This document shows, one piece after another, positions 1 through 11,444 of a stretch of 64,000 nucleotides of DNA (the stretch's first letter is position 1; each line of letters begins with the position of its first letter). The notes below the pieces were generated by a model that was not told the DNA's origin, ran no database searches, and saw only the letters and a list, made by a program, of their open reading frames with translations. Source of the stretch: Apoderus coryli (Eukaryota > Arthropoda > Insecta > Coleoptera > Attelabidae); contig OU452199.1 of the NCBI GenBank assembly GCA_911728435.2, forward strand, positions 22,950,860 to 23,014,859, given 5' to 3'. The position numbers and the translations under genes are program-made.

Positions 1-209
1 GAAAGCTTGGCTAGTGGAAAAGAGTTATCTCATTTCTGATTAAACCTATGCCCTAATTCCCCAATAAACACACATCATTGTTATATATATATATATATAT
101 AATGTTTGTTTCTCTTGGCCAACTTGTTGAAAATACAACTGATGTAAAAATTTTTTGGGATGTATGGCCAGGTGGGTAATGTATGAGTATAAAAACTCTT
201 TATTACTCT

Positions 210-247
210 GCCAAGCTTTCGAATCTTATTTTATTCTTCCTCAGGGC
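210..247 (-). ncRNA. hammerhead ribozyme motif, mirror copy
   Basis: Reverse-complement copy of the motif at 3985-4022, in the terminal repeat of the inverted left Penelope copy. Core CTGAGGA, GAAT/ATTC stem II, GAAA and the GCC/GGC stem I are all preserved. Confidence 0.7.
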
Positions 248-966
248 TACAATACAAAGACACAGTAAATCACCATATAAAAGTTATTACACTTAAAGTT
301 TGTACATATTGTTGTTTTTATTCTTACCTAGGTGGTAATTAAGTTTAACATTCTAAAATATTTCTTAACATCTCTAGAAGCAAGAATACGTTGCTACCAT
401 TGAAAGAAATTGATAGCAAGACTTTTGTTTTAATTTGGATATGGTTTATTTACATTAAAAGTTAGGTTAACGCAGTTGCAAGTCTTCGTTTATTTTATTT
501 ATATTATTAGTAAATATTGTTAATTTGATAGCTATCTCTATAACCAGCGAACGCAGATGAAATTGTTGTCTATGGATGCGGATACTTTTGCTCAAAACAA
601 AAACCCCAGGAACCAGACAACCCTGTCACAATTGTCTAATTCCTCAGAGGAAAAAACATCGACATGACAAAGGATCAATTGTATTGTCTGATACTTGCCA
701 CCGATATCAAACAAATATAAAAAAAATTGTTGTAGGGATATATTATTAGGGAGCGATAAAAGAAGCTAAAAACTGTCACTAATCAGCCTCAAGATCAACC
801 ACCCAAATGGACAAGCAACGATGAAATCTTCCACAAAACAGTCTCGCGGCATTTGCCACTAATACCACGCAACGTTGTTATTTAATAGCAGTTGCTGTCA
901 CCAACTGCCAGAGAGCCCAGATGCAGAAGAGCTCCACCGCCAGCTCGACCTAAATATCCCTGGCTG

Positions 967-1945
967 TTAGTCGTCCAGAGATGATCCCGAGCTGTCAAAC
1001 GTCAAGGCCTCAGTCCTGCTGTTTATGGTAAGTAGATACGAATAAAATATACTGGCTTCGTCCACATCTCTTCTCTTGTTTAATACCTTGTTCCCTTGAT
1101 TGGTCTCAATCATTTCCAAGAATAAGCGTTTTTTAGTATTTTTTTCCTTGTGTAGGATTTTGGTGTCTTCATACTTAGGGACATGACCTGTGTCCATAAA
1201 ATGCTCAGCAAGTGCACAGCTTGGTTTGTGTAATCTGCAATCACTCTTGTGCGATGTTAGGCGGTCTTTTAAAATTCGTGAGGTCTGGCCTATATACGAC
1301 TGATCGCAAGAGGAACATGGTATTGAGTACACAACATCGCTGGATTTCATTATCTCCGTTTTATCTTTCAAGTTGTTGTATAAGTTCCCTATGGTTTTGG
1401 TGAATTTTTGAGCAATTTTAATAGTGGGGAAATTTTTGAATACTTTAATAATCTTTTGCGATACTTGGGGAATTGCCGGAATGGAGTAATAGTACGACTG
1501 CAAAGGTTGTCTTTCATTGTCCATGCATTCATCACGGTCCACTACTCTAGAGCTGGTGTTGTATATTAGGTGTTTTAGTAACTTCTTTGGATATGAATTA
1601 TCTACCAGTAGATTGAATAGTAACTCTTTGTTTTTTTTGTAATAGAGAAGGATGACAAATTTGTTCTATTCTACGTTTTAGTCCAAGTACTAGGTTTATC
1701 TTCATTTTTTCAGTGTGATAAGAATTGTAGTTCATGTATCGCCCAGAGTCGGTTGGTTTTCTATACCAGTCTAGTATGATTTGATTTTGTGGGTTTCTAA
1801 TTACCTTTGTATCTAGAAATGGAACACTATTATCTTTTTCCTTTTCCATTGTGAATTGAATATTTTCGTTGTAGTTGTTGAAAGGGAGTAAAATTTCGTC
1901 TATTTTGCTTGAGGGTACCGCACATATTAAGTCATCGACAAATTT
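967..1945 (-). pseudogene. Penelope RT C-terminus plus GIY-YIG endonuclease, frameshifted left copy
   Basis: Minus-strand homologue of the right-copy gene. The C-terminal piece (967-1542) contains the GIY-YIG-type endonuclease with Cys pair CSSC and the YIGQTSR motif. The upstream RT piece reads from about 1945 to 1600 and begins at the FVDD catalytic motif. The two pieces are out of frame because of a T-run near 1630-1637, one base longer than the matching A-run of the right copy at about 2591-2597. It is therefore a dead duplicate of the 1946-3262 gene. Confidence 0.85.
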
Positions 1946-3262
1946 CTGTTCATCAATGACAAACAACTTCCGGAAAGTTATGTATTGATTAGCCTGGATG
2001 TAGTATCTCTGTACAGTAACATCCCAATACAACTAGTAAAAAATAATATCGACAAAAGATGGGAGGATATCTCCAATTTCACATCCATACCAAAAACGGA
2101 ATTTATGGAAATTATTGAGTTTATTTTTAACAATACCTTTTTCAGCTTCAATAATACTTACTACAAACAAATTTTCGGAACTCCAATGGGAGCAACAATC
2201 TCCCCTATTGTAGCACAATTGGTTATGGATGACTTATTGGATGATAGAATTCCAAGACTCAGTTTTGCAATTCCCTTTATAAAGAAATTTGTCGATGACT
2301 TAATATGTGCGGTACCCTCAAGCAAAATAGACGAAATTTTACTCACTTTCAACAACTACAACGAAAATATTCAATTCACAATGGAAAAAGAAAAAGATAA
2401 TAGTATTCCATTTCTAGATACAAAGGTAATTAGAAACCCACAAAATCCAATCATACTAGACTGGTATAGAAAACCAACCGACTCTGGGCGATACATGAAC
2501 TACAATTCTTATCACACTGAAAAAATGAAGATAAACCTAGTACTTGGACTAAAACGTAGAATAGAACAAATTTGTCATCCTTCTCTATTACAAAAAAACA
2601 AAGAGTTACTATTCAATCTACTGGTAGATAATTCATATCCAAAGAAGTTACTAAAACACCTAATATACAACACCAGCTCTAGAGTAGTGGACCGTGATGA
2701 ATGCATGGACAATGAAAGACAACCTTTGCAGTCGTACTATTACTCCATTCCGGCAATTCCCCAAGTATCGCAAAAGATTATTAAAGTATTCAAAAATTTC
2801 CCCACTATTAAATTTGCTCAAAAATTCACCAAAACCATAGGGAACTTATACAACAACTTGAAAGATAAAATGGAGATAATGAAATCCAGCGATGTTGTGT
2901 ACTCAATACCATGTTCCTCTTGCGATCAGTCGTATATAGGCCAGACCTCACGAATTTTAAAAGACCGCCTAACATCGCACAAGAGTGATTGCAGATTACA
3001 CAAACCAAGCTGTGCACTTGCTGAGCATTTTATGGACACAGGTCATGTCCCTAAGTATGAAGACACCAAAATCCTACACAAGGAAAAAAATACTAAAAAA
3101 CGCTTATTCTTGGAAATGATTGAGACCAATCAAGGGAACAAGGTATTAAACAAGAGAAGAGATGTGGACGAAGCCAGTATATTTTATTCGTATCTACTTA
3201 CCATAAACAGCAGGACTGAGGCCTTGACGTTTGACAGCTCGGGATCATCTCTGGATGACTAA
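1946..3262 (+). CDS. Penelope-like reverse transcriptase with GIY-YIG endonuclease, 5'-truncated
   Basis: An open frame runs from the inverted junction at about 1946 to the stop at 3262 with no interruption, and no ATG marks a natural start. In order it contains the RT palm motif SLDVVSLYSN (near 1990), the GTPMGATISP motif (near 2178), the catalytic FVDD (near 2288) and a long linker. The GIY-YIG domain follows, with the CSSC pair and YIGQTSRILKDR near 2915-2965. This order is diagnostic of Penelope-like retroelements, which reverse-transcribe their RNA at a chromosomal nick. The region before the RT palm is missing, so the protein is probably inactive although the frame is intact. Confidence 0.9.
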   Translation: MFINDKQLPESYVLISLDVVSLYSNIPIQLVKNNIDKRWEDISNFTSIPKTEFMEIIEFIFNNTFFSFNNTYYKQIFGTPMGATISPIVAQLVMDDLLDDRIPRLSFAIPFIKKFVDDLICAVPSSKIDEILLTFNNYNENIQFTMEKEKDNSIPFLDTKVIRNPQNPIILDWYRKPTDSGRYMNYNSYHTEKMKINLVLGLKRRIEQICHPSLLQKNKELLFNLLVDNSYPKKLLKHLIYNTSSRVVDRDECMDNERQPLQSYYYSIPAIPQVSQKIIKVFKNFPTIKFAQKFTKTIGNLYNNLKDKMEIMKSSDVVYSIPCSSCDQSYIGQTSRILKDRLTSHKSDCRLHKPSCALAEHFMDTGHVPKYEDTKILHKEKNTKKRLFLEMIETNQGNKVLNKRRDVDEASIFYSYLLTINSRTEALTFDSSGSSLDD

Positions 3263-3984
3263 CAGCCAGGGATATTTAGGTCGAGCTGGCGGTGGAGCTC
3301 TTCTGCATCTGGGCTCTCTGGCAGTTGGTGACAGCAACTGCTATTAAATAAGAACGTTGCGTGGTATTAGTGGCAAATGCCGCGAGACTGTTTTGTGGAA
3401 GATTTCATCGTTGCTTGTCCATTTGGGTGGTTGATCTTGAGGCTGATTAGTGACAGTTTTTAGCTTCTTTTATCGCTCCCTAATAATATATCCCTTCAAC
3501 AATTTTTTTATATTTGTTTGATATCGGTGGCAAGTATCAGACAATACAATTGATCCTTTGTCATGTCGATGTTTTTTCCTCTGAGGAATTAGACAATTGT
3601 GACAGGGTGTGGTTCCTGGGGTTTTTGTTTTGAGCAAAAGTATCCGCATCCATAGACAACAATTTCATCTACGTTCGCTGGTTATAGAGATAGCTATCAA
3701 ATTAACAATATTTACTAATAATATAAATAAAATAAACGAAGACTTGCAACTGCGTTAACCTAACTTTTAATGTAAATAAACCATATCCAAATTAAAACAA
3801 AAAACAAATGTCTTGCTATTAATTTCTTTCACTGGTAGCAACGTATTCTTGCTTCTAGAGATGTTAAGAAATATTTTAGAATGTTAAACTTAATTACCAC
3901 CTAGGTAAGAATAAAAACAACAATATGTACAAACTTTAAGTGTAATAACTTTTATATGGTGATTTACTGTGTCTTTGTATTGTA

Positions 3985-4022
3985 GCCCTGAGGAAGAATA
4001 AAATAAGATTCGAAAGCTTGGC
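3985..4022 (+). ncRNA. hammerhead ribozyme motif in Penelope terminal repeat
   Basis: The motif reads stem I GCC, core CTGAGGA (fits CUGANGA), stem II GAAT/ATTC around an 8-base loop with one unpaired A before it, then GAAA. A short palindromic stem III (AGCT) precedes the U cleavage site, and stem I closes with GGC. Hammerhead motifs in the terminal repeats of Penelope-like elements are known; the very short stem III is typical of them and may work as a dimer. Activity is inferred from the core only. Confidence 0.7.
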
Positions 4023-4089
4023 AGAGTAATAAAGAGTTTTTATACTACATTACCCACCTGGCCATACATCCCAAAAAATTTGACATCAG

Positions 4090-4990
4090 TTATATATATA
4101 TATAGATATATAAACTTTTGAACTGAGGTCATTTTTAGGATCCAGGGGTCATAAAATGAAGGACTGCATAAAAATTTTTCAAAATTTCGGTTGTGTCGAT
4201 CTCCTGAATAGTTAGATTTTTTTTAAAAATCTACTAAAAAATATATATCAAGGGTTTATATATTTCGTTATTATCTTGCGTAATTGTGTGATATTTAAAA
4301 ATGTATCATAAAACTATTTTACATAGTAGTGTTGGGAACTATTCGTGATCACGTATAGGGGTCTTATCTTATTTTATTATTAAAATAAATATAAACAATA
4401 AGTATATATATATCATTAAAATTTTCAGTCTTTACGGGTAATATATTTTTTTTAGAACTTAGTATTGAATATTAGTATTGTTAAATGACTGATCAATAAT
4501 GTATATTTTTGTCAAGATATACCTAATAATTTCGTATATCAGTATTTGGGAGATCCAAACATTGTTTATTGTACTGAATATTTCTTTTATAATTTTTAGA
4601 ATAGGAATTCAGTGATAAGATTCATTATTTTTTTGTTGTTTCGTAACGATATTTATTAATATAAATATTTCAAATATTTTTGTATTGTGTGTTGAAAAAC
4701 AATTTCGTATAAATATATAATATATCTTTTGAATTTAATTATGGTGAATGATTGTATGGTGGATTCAAGCTTTGTGACATACAAAACATCGTAGGTTTCT
4801 AACTTTACCGCAAAGTTAGTGGCGCACCCCCCTGAAGGCTGACCTAGTCGAGCTTTGCTGTGGTTTAAGCTAAAGCTGTCACAAGGTTTGAAAACGTTAC
4901 CCGATCTCTCTTTTTTTTTGTGTTTTCTTAAATAATAATTTTTAATGATAATAACAAAAATCATATAAATATTCTTCCATTAATTTAAAC
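4090..4990. other. no recognised gene
   Basis: AT-rich sequence with several short TA runs. No open frame with recognisable homology and no clear terminal repeat was seen here. Confidence 0.5.
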
Positions 4991-5608
4991 CGTAGCAAGC
5001 TTAATAAGCCACACCCTCAAGATACTGTTAAAAATAATACAAAACCGTGTGTAAAAACGCTGCGTGAACGAGTTAGGTGCTGAACGATTTGGTTTTCGAA
5101 ACGGACTGGGAACAAGAGAAGCTCTCTTCCGTATACGACTTCTCTTACACAAAATATGTGAATTCAAGAAAAACGTGTTTATTTGCTTTATAGATTTTGA
5201 AAAAGCTTTCAACCAAGTCAAGCATGGATTATTGTTTGAGTACCTCGAGCAGAAAAGTATAAACAACTACGATCTTAGATTGCTGAAATATCTCTATTAT
5301 AATCAGGTAGCTACCATTGAAATGGATGAGATGTTTATAAGGAAGATACCAATTGAACGTGCTATGCGCCATTATCACCAACACTTTTTAATGTTTATTC
5401 AGAGGAGATATTCATAAAATCGATAATGAATAGGAAGGAGGGTGTAAAAATCGGAGGAGAAATAATCACCAACATAAGATACGCCGATGACACTACCATA
5501 TTGGCTGAAAACCTGAAAGACCTACGGACACTGCTCAACTCAGTGCACGAGGCGAGCAAAACTCAATATTATAGACTGTTAGATTGGGTTGACCTGAGTA
5601 TCACTTAA
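4991..5608 (+). pseudogene. RTE-type LINE reverse transcriptase fragment
   Basis: Reads as a non-LTR reverse transcriptase: an N-terminal piece with SLISHTLKILLKIIQNR, then FGFRNGLGTREALF, the palm motif CFIDFEKAF (near 5185), then after a frameshift near 5370 the SPTLFNVYSEE motif and the catalytic RYADD (near 5478). One in-frame stop lies near 5052. Start and end of the element are lost. The motif style is that of RTE-like elements, which encode a single apurinic endonuclease-RT protein. Another fragment of similar style lies at 58247-58590. Confidence 0.8.
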
Positions 5609-7366
5609 ATTTTCAAAACAATGGTATGGTTACTTTTCCCTAAAACTTCTAAGGTACCTACCATCCACCAGCTATCACCCAGTATATACACCGTGTCTTA
5701 GGGTCGATGGTAGGTTAGACGTTTATGGAAAACGAGACAGGATTGTTTTGAAAGTTTCTTCCCTTCAAATGTTTTTCAATAAATAATTTATTTTAAATTT
5801 TTTTGGCGAAAAACAGTTGCCAGAAAAAATATTGTGATTTCTTCGTTTGGTAAGGAAAATCATGAAGTTTTGGCAGTGATTTAACAAGGTCTTGCGGAAC
5901 TCAACTACGTTGACAGATTGGCTTACCAAGTTACAGGATCGTTACTTTCAATAGCATGGTTAACTAGTAAAAATAGACATAAGTGCTTTTTCGCATATCG
6001 AATGAAACCCTGTATATTACTCTGTGCAACCATCAATGTGGTGTTTATGCCTATTTGCAAAAATATTCCCTTTTAAGTACATTTGTTGAGTCACTCAGGT
6101 ATTTGCCATAACAGCTAATTAGTCCTTAAAATTATTTAGTTTAGTTATAGAATTGTGTACTATAATAATAACAGTATCTAGTATAGTTTGGGATTTCCAT
6201 GTTTCGACCAAATGTTTAGAAATTTCATATATTCCAAATAAGGGAAAATAACGGCGTTTTCTGTTATTTAAAAAACAGATATGAAAAAAATTATTTTAGG
6301 AAATAAATGTTAGAAAATTGTCAGTAACTTTCTTGACTAGCAAACATCATATATAAGTATTGCTTGACTTCTGTAAACCATTTTGTTATTTTATGTGAAT
6401 AAATATATTAGTTTGTTTATCTTGCCGATTTTCGTTTGCCTAGTTTCAATTAAAACCAAGTTAAAAGTTCCCCACAACTCTATAGGTTGAAAGACGAAGA
6501 AAATGCTTTAAGATGTAATATCCTGTCCTTGTACCTAAATCATCAAGTTTACTGAATAAAGCCGCTTTTTTGGGAAATGTATGTTTAAAAAAAATAAATT
6601 TTGATGTAACCATGGAAATACCAACTTAATAACATTTTGATGACTTTTATAAGTATACTAGAAACATTATGACTTTGATAAGTATATTAGAAACAATTCT
6701 CGGTGTTTCAAAATATTTTAAAATCAACGTAAATAATGATTCAAATAAATTTATTATGGAATTATTTATATTACACGGGCAATGTGGTCAAATTATTGCC
6801 AGAACTTGCAGAAAACGTAACCAGCTGTAACCTGCATTGTCAGCAATTAACGAGAGGAAGTTTGAAAGATTTGAAAATAATTTTTAATAGTTGCTCATCC
6901 TGTGCATATATAACGTGGTCGTTAAAAAATGAAATACATCAATTTTAGGCACCCGATGTCACTTACGAAAAATGGATTGCCGCTTGAACCCGTCAATTTT
7001 TTATAACTCCTTGACACATCCAGGCATTGAGATTCTACTTATTATAGACTACTAGAATTATAGCTTTTACTATTGCGGCCGAGGGTCAGCATTTCCAGCA
7101 AATGATTGTTTTGTAAGAATTTTTTATAGTATAAATGTCAAAATTTTTGTAACATAAGCCACTGTAATGATTAGGTAGATAAATATACCTTCATAATAAA
7201 GTATAACTCCATGTAACCACCGATAGGTATTTGGCCTTCAAAAATGCCAAAAAAGTTCAGTTTTTTGGTACATGACCTGGGGTGCCTAAAGTTGGTTGTG
7301 TTGCATTTTCAAATGGCACTCTGTAGACAAAAATACTAAATTAATAAAACAACAAATATATTTTTA
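5609..7366. other. no recognised gene
   Basis: About 1.7 kb of AT-rich sequence. Short open frames (for example 6736-6948) show no recognisable motif and are probably chance. Confidence 0.5.
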
Positions 7367-7740
7367 GCAATGGGCTTGTTTAACAAAACAAGACTTAAAT
7401 TCCGAGAGTTTGTCTGTCAACCACTATACTTTCACCAGACGGCCGTTTCGTCGATTCACGACTCATCAGTGGTGATCGGTCGCTAGTTGACAGCCAAACT
7501 CCCGTAAATCGACGAAACGGCCGTCTGGTGAAGGTATAGTGGTTGACAGACAAACTCTCGGAATTTAAGTCTTTTTTTGTTAAACAAGCCCATTTCTAAT
7601 ATAGGCGGTCCCGATTAAGGGAGTATCGGCGAGTCTATGTGTTGGTAGTTGTGCTTTATCGGGTCAGTACCTCCCAAGCAGTCGATATAGTGAATTGTTG
7701 TTCGCTCGGCGAATAGGGCGAGTAAAGGTAAGTTTCGAGA
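7367..7740. repeat. retrozyme-like hammerhead repeat, two halves in inverted orientation
   Basis: A block starting with GGGCTTGTTTAACAAAACAA (near 7373) is followed by its reverse complement ending near 7595, with arms of about 90 bp. The distal part (about 7600-7740) is the reverse complement of the body of the tandem units at 12065-12657. The first arm holds a complete hammerhead motif (7433-7474); the second arm has only the GAAA half. Confidence 0.75.
7433..7474 (-). ncRNA. hammerhead ribozyme, type I-like, complete core
   Basis: On the minus strand: stem I CACCA, core CTGATGA, stem II GTCG/CGAC around a 5-base loop, GAAA, then CGGCC and the cleavage triplet GTC, closed by stem I TGGTG. 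All core bases are conserved. Stem III can form only two pairs around a GGCC loop, as in the short-stem hammerheads of Penelope elements and small retrozymes. This is the best-preserved member of the family in the window. Confidence 0.8.
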
Positions 7741-8039
7741 AATAAATAATTTTCCTAATATTTATGATGTTTAATTTATTCAAAAGCACACTATTGTATA
7801 TTAAAACAGTAATAGAAAAAGTATAGTGTGAAACTCACATGAAATGACCATTTCCTACTCGTATAATACTGGTAGGAAATATATGGCATTTCATGTTCGT
7901 TGCACAATATACTATTTTACAACACCATTGATACTCTTTTACGTATAAAAATGTTGACTTAATACTGTACTTTGTAAACACGGGCCTACCTACTGCTGAT
8001 ATAGATAGTTTTAAGATTGACAACGAAAAAATAACATTT

Positions 8040-8310
8040 ATTGCGATTTTAAGCTATCTTAAATAAATAAATACTTTACTGTCTAACAGGTCGAGACCCA
8101 ATAACAAGACAATTCTAAGTACTAGACAATGGATTTTATCTCAGTAATAAAATAAATAAATGTTAGAAATTACCAGAAAAAAAAAGCATAAACTCAGAAA
8201 TATACACCACAAAGCAACATAAAGTCAATACAAATACAACAAAATCAACAAAGCTCGGTAAAGAGCTGATCTCGATGCATAATTCGTGTTGAAACGCGGC
8301 ACCCTAAACA
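8040..8310 (-). repeat. LINE 3' tail fragment
   Basis: Minus-strand copy of a repeated tail containing CCTGTTAGACAGTAAA (read on minus) next to an AAATA tail. Related tails are seen at 34798-35060 (minus) and 55290-55340 (plus). No coding part was identified. Confidence 0.5.
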
Positions 8311-8693
8311 AATTCATCGTTCGAGAATAAAATTGTGGTAAATTAAAGGGCAGTTATTCCAAGAGGCAAAGGGAGTCAATCAAGCCGTTTATAAGTTTAA
8401 AAAGAAATATTTGACCAGCTGAACCTCTACGAAAAACCAATGAATTAACATTACGTCTGTTTAATAATATATTATGGTCAATGCCTCTCAATGGGAAAAG
8501 CTAACATTTTCTTTGAATACGCTCCAATGTATTGATATGTAACTGGTATAAAGGATACCATATAAAAGAGACATACTCCAATCTAGAGCGGACCAAACTT
8601 ATGTACAGCTGAAGCAGACAGTTAATATCCCGAAGTCGTTGAGCGGAGAATAAAACCAATCATTCGGCATTTTTATTGTTTACACACTTTAGC

Positions 8694-9540
8694 ACCACAG
8701 AAGCAAACTACGAAGCTGGTTGGGAACTTCTCAATAAGAGATAGAAAAATCAGAGACTCTTAGTCTCAAAACTCATTGACAAAATTTTAGACTTACCAAC
8801 AATTCAACAAGAATCCGTAGAAAAAATAAAACACATACACGATGTCACCATGGAATGTATTCAAGCCATATCGAACCTAGGAATCAATACAACATCTTGG
8901 AGTCCCATTATTATACGCATCCTTAGCTGTAAATGGGACCTTGAAACTAACAAGATATACGAAGAAGATCTCACAGAGCCCTTCGTGTGGCTCTGTGAGT
9001 TCCGCAACTCGAAGACTTCATGAACTTCCTTGAAAAAAGATTCCAGTCTCTATAAACTAATTGCTGCATAAAGAAAGCAACCACAATCGTAACAACGCAT
9101 CATGTGGGTACTGCCCTCAACCAAACCACGCTATGTACCGGTGCCAAAAGTTTAAAGACACAACATCAGAGCGAAACCGTTTCATCCGTCAGAAACTTCT
9201 ATGTTCAAACTGTAGCCGTCAATATCATACATTACTACACGAAGAAAGATCAGTTAATCAGCAGAGTAATACTTTAGCTAATAACAGACCAGCAACACGT
9301 TATCCATCAACTCATACTAGACCAAGAGAGACGCAACCACAGGAACAACGAAATGTACCAGTTCCAACTCATCAAGAGAAGAAAACACCGTTCTCGCCAC
9401 GGCACTTGTTACAGTCTACACGCCATTCCAACTCATCAGGAGAAGAAAACACCGTTCTCCTCGCCACGGCACTTGTTACAGTCTCCACGCCATTTAACGA
9501 CAAGCAACTGTTACTGTTTATAACCGGACACCCGGTATTG
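8694..9540 (+). pseudogene. BEL/Pao retrotransposon gag remnant with start of protease
   Basis: The first piece (8694-9024) carries the BEL-type Gag motif ANYEAGWELLNKR followed by an in-frame stop, then a helical segment with LDLPTIQQES and a WDLET stretch. The second piece (9061-9540, another frame) contains the BEL double zinc knuckle: CGYCPQPNHAMYRC and, 20 residues on, LLCSNCSRQYH. A poly-Q/P/R linker follows, then NTVLLATALVTV, which resembles the start of the retroviral-type aspartic protease region. A 60-bp internal duplication (HSNSSGEENT region near 9365-9480) is visible. The gene ends exactly where hammerhead-repeat sequence begins. Confidence 0.75.
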
Positions 9541-9990
9541 TAAAAGAGATGTGTTGGACGACATCTAGTGTATAACTAATAATATGCCGCGTAAATAGAT
9601 TCATTATGACGGCCGGACAGGGAGCCTGCCCCATTTGGTCCAATTACCAACACCGATACACGCTCATATTCTCGACCCGGCCGCCTATATTTGTTCCGGC
9701 TTTTTTAACAAAACAAGACTTTGATGCTCGAGAGTCTGCCTGTGAAATACTGGACTTTCACCAGACGGCCGTTTCGTCGATCCACAACTCAGTACTATAA
9801 CGACCCAGACATTGTATTATGCACAAGATGTCGCTAAACACATCTCATTCATGTAGGTATATACACCACAGCTGTGCGGTCAACTACTGACCGATCACCA
9901 CTGATGAGACGTGGATCGACGAAACGGCCGACTAATTAAAGTACAGTATTTGACAGACTCTCTAGTATCAAAGTCTTATTTTGTTACACA
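9541..9990. repeat. retrozyme-like repeats, degenerate, inverted
   Basis: Two diverged members of the 12065-type repeat. The first (about 9706-9840) keeps CCAGACGGCCGTTTCGTCGAT but lost the CTGATGA half. The second (about 9850-9990) is in opposite orientation and keeps both halves. Pieces of the repeat body, including GACATCTAGTG, lie near 9570. Confidence 0.65.
9896..9935 (+). ncRNA. hammerhead ribozyme, degenerate
   Basis: CACCA, CTGATGA, then GACG and CGAC (one mismatch in stem II), GAAA and CGGCCGAC. The U before the cleavage position is changed to A and stem I is not closed, so cleavage is unlikely. Confidence 0.5.
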
Positions 9991-11040
9991 AGCAGAACGA
10001 ACATTTGTATGTACTCCCATCTCATAAGATTATCTATTTTCATTTCATATATTTAGAAAGACTGATACAAAGAAATGGAATGTAACGCGCATTGATTAGC
10101 AGCTATTAAGACATGAGTAAGATAATTACGATGTAACAGCCTTAATAGTAATTAAATGCATACATATGGTATTTCATCTATGTTATTTTTTTTTGACAAA
10201 TATAAAGTTAAATATGTTATTATTGTGACAGTTACACGGTACACATCATATTCATCCTGAATTTTTATTAGCTGCATGGATTTGTGTCATAATTAAAGTT
10301 GAAATCTTAATGAATAAACCGGCTAGGGCTCGCCGGTCTACAATCATTCCCGACGGCAAAATATTGCGTAGATAGGTAAATAAGTTTTTAGTATGTAGGT
10401 AGTAGGTAATTGAACATTGTTTTCCCCGTCGGGAAAGCTTGTAAACCAAATATTCCATTTTAAAGTATGTCCAATAGTGAGCCATAATTCTGGTCACCTT
10501 GTGCAACAGGAGTAAGAGAGATGATTTTTTAATTTGTATATTCTATAGGTATTATATAACATGCATTAGTTGACCAAGTTATTTTTTAAGTATTTTTAAT
10601 AAAACATAAGAAATGTCTTAACTAAACTTTCAAGTATTTTTTCAGTGTTAAAAATATTCTGCACTTTACTTACTTACTTCACGTTATGCTTCACTTATAA
10701 GTGCGAATGAGCAATCAAATAATGTTATACATATAATGAAAGTATTTTGATTATCTAATTTAATTTTGTTTTATAGGAAAAATAAAATAATTCAAAACGG
10801 TGAAAAAAAAGTTTTGACAATAATTTGTTCAGAAACGTGGGTATTTTTCAATACTTTGTACAAAATATGGTGGTTTCATATGGAAAGCAAAAAAGTACCA
10901 TCAATGTCTTTGCAATTACGCCGAATTGATCAATCTAACTATGGGGTTAAATTTGCACCATAAATATAATAACTCGTTTTTATTCTGCATCGTAATTATC
11001 TTCAATAATCCATAACACAACCTGAATTCATTATTATACA
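9991..11040. other. no recognised gene
   Basis: AT-rich spacer. Open frames at 10252-10506 (minus) and 10766-10963 (plus) have no motif I recognise. Confidence 0.45.
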
Positions 11041-11200
11041 TACTATTCCCATGGCTCGGACGGTAACAGACGGCCGTTTCGCCCAATAGCAGGACTCGTT
11101 TGTGCAGTTTATCCGATTAATACCTTTCATAAATTCAAAACCATTATAGCGTAATATCTTAAATCAGACTAAATAATTTTGAGGCATTTTTCGGATAATT

Positions 11201-11242
11201 ACAGATGGCCGTTTCGTCCAATCTCAGGACTCATCAGTGCTA
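11201..11242 (-). ncRNA. hammerhead ribozyme with changed stem II
   Basis: Minus strand: core CTGATGA, stem II GTCC/GGAC around a 7-base loop, GAAA, CGGCC and cleavage triplet ATC. Compared with the 7433 copy, the innermost stem II pair is swapped (G-C to C-G) with both strands changed together. A partner half-copy lies at about 11067-11095, lacking CTGATGA. Confidence 0.65.
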
Positions 11243-11444
11243 CTAGTCCATGCTTAATACAAAATATATTCCAAATGAGAAAAAACAAATATTTCTAATA
11301 AATTCGTACGTACGTTGATGCTTATGCGGCCAGAATTTAATACCTCACAATTGGGATCCTTTATGCTCGGCTAAATTAGAGAGCATTGGAATTTTTCGCA
11401 CTTACTTTCAAATATATTTACCCTTATTTTTGAATAAATTATTG

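Larger units (their letters stand above)
138..4089. mobile_element. Penelope-like element, inverted two-copy arrangement
   Basis: Two copies of one Penelope-like retroelement lie tail-outwards. The arm at about 138-1945 is the reverse complement of about 2285-4089, with a unique 340-bp piece (1946-2284) that belongs to the longer right copy. Each outer end carries a hammerhead motif. A 5'-truncated inverted copy joined to a longer copy is a known arrangement of Penelope-like elements (pseudo-LTRs). The ends abut TA microsatellites (82-103 and about 4090-4110), so no target duplication can be read. The right copy lacks the N-terminal part of the reverse transcriptase, so this insertion is not a complete element. 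Confidence 0.9.

Noticed and set aside
1212..1403. 63-codon plus-strand frame, and the identical frame at 2826-3017 on minus
   Set aside because: Both are antisense shadows of the Penelope GIY-YIG coding sequence in the two inverted arms.
7380..7600. Possible CRISPR-like array or terminator hairpins because of repeated palindromic blocks
   Set aside because: Spacing is irregular, the genome is eukaryotic and the palindromes resolve into hammerhead repeats in inverted orientation.
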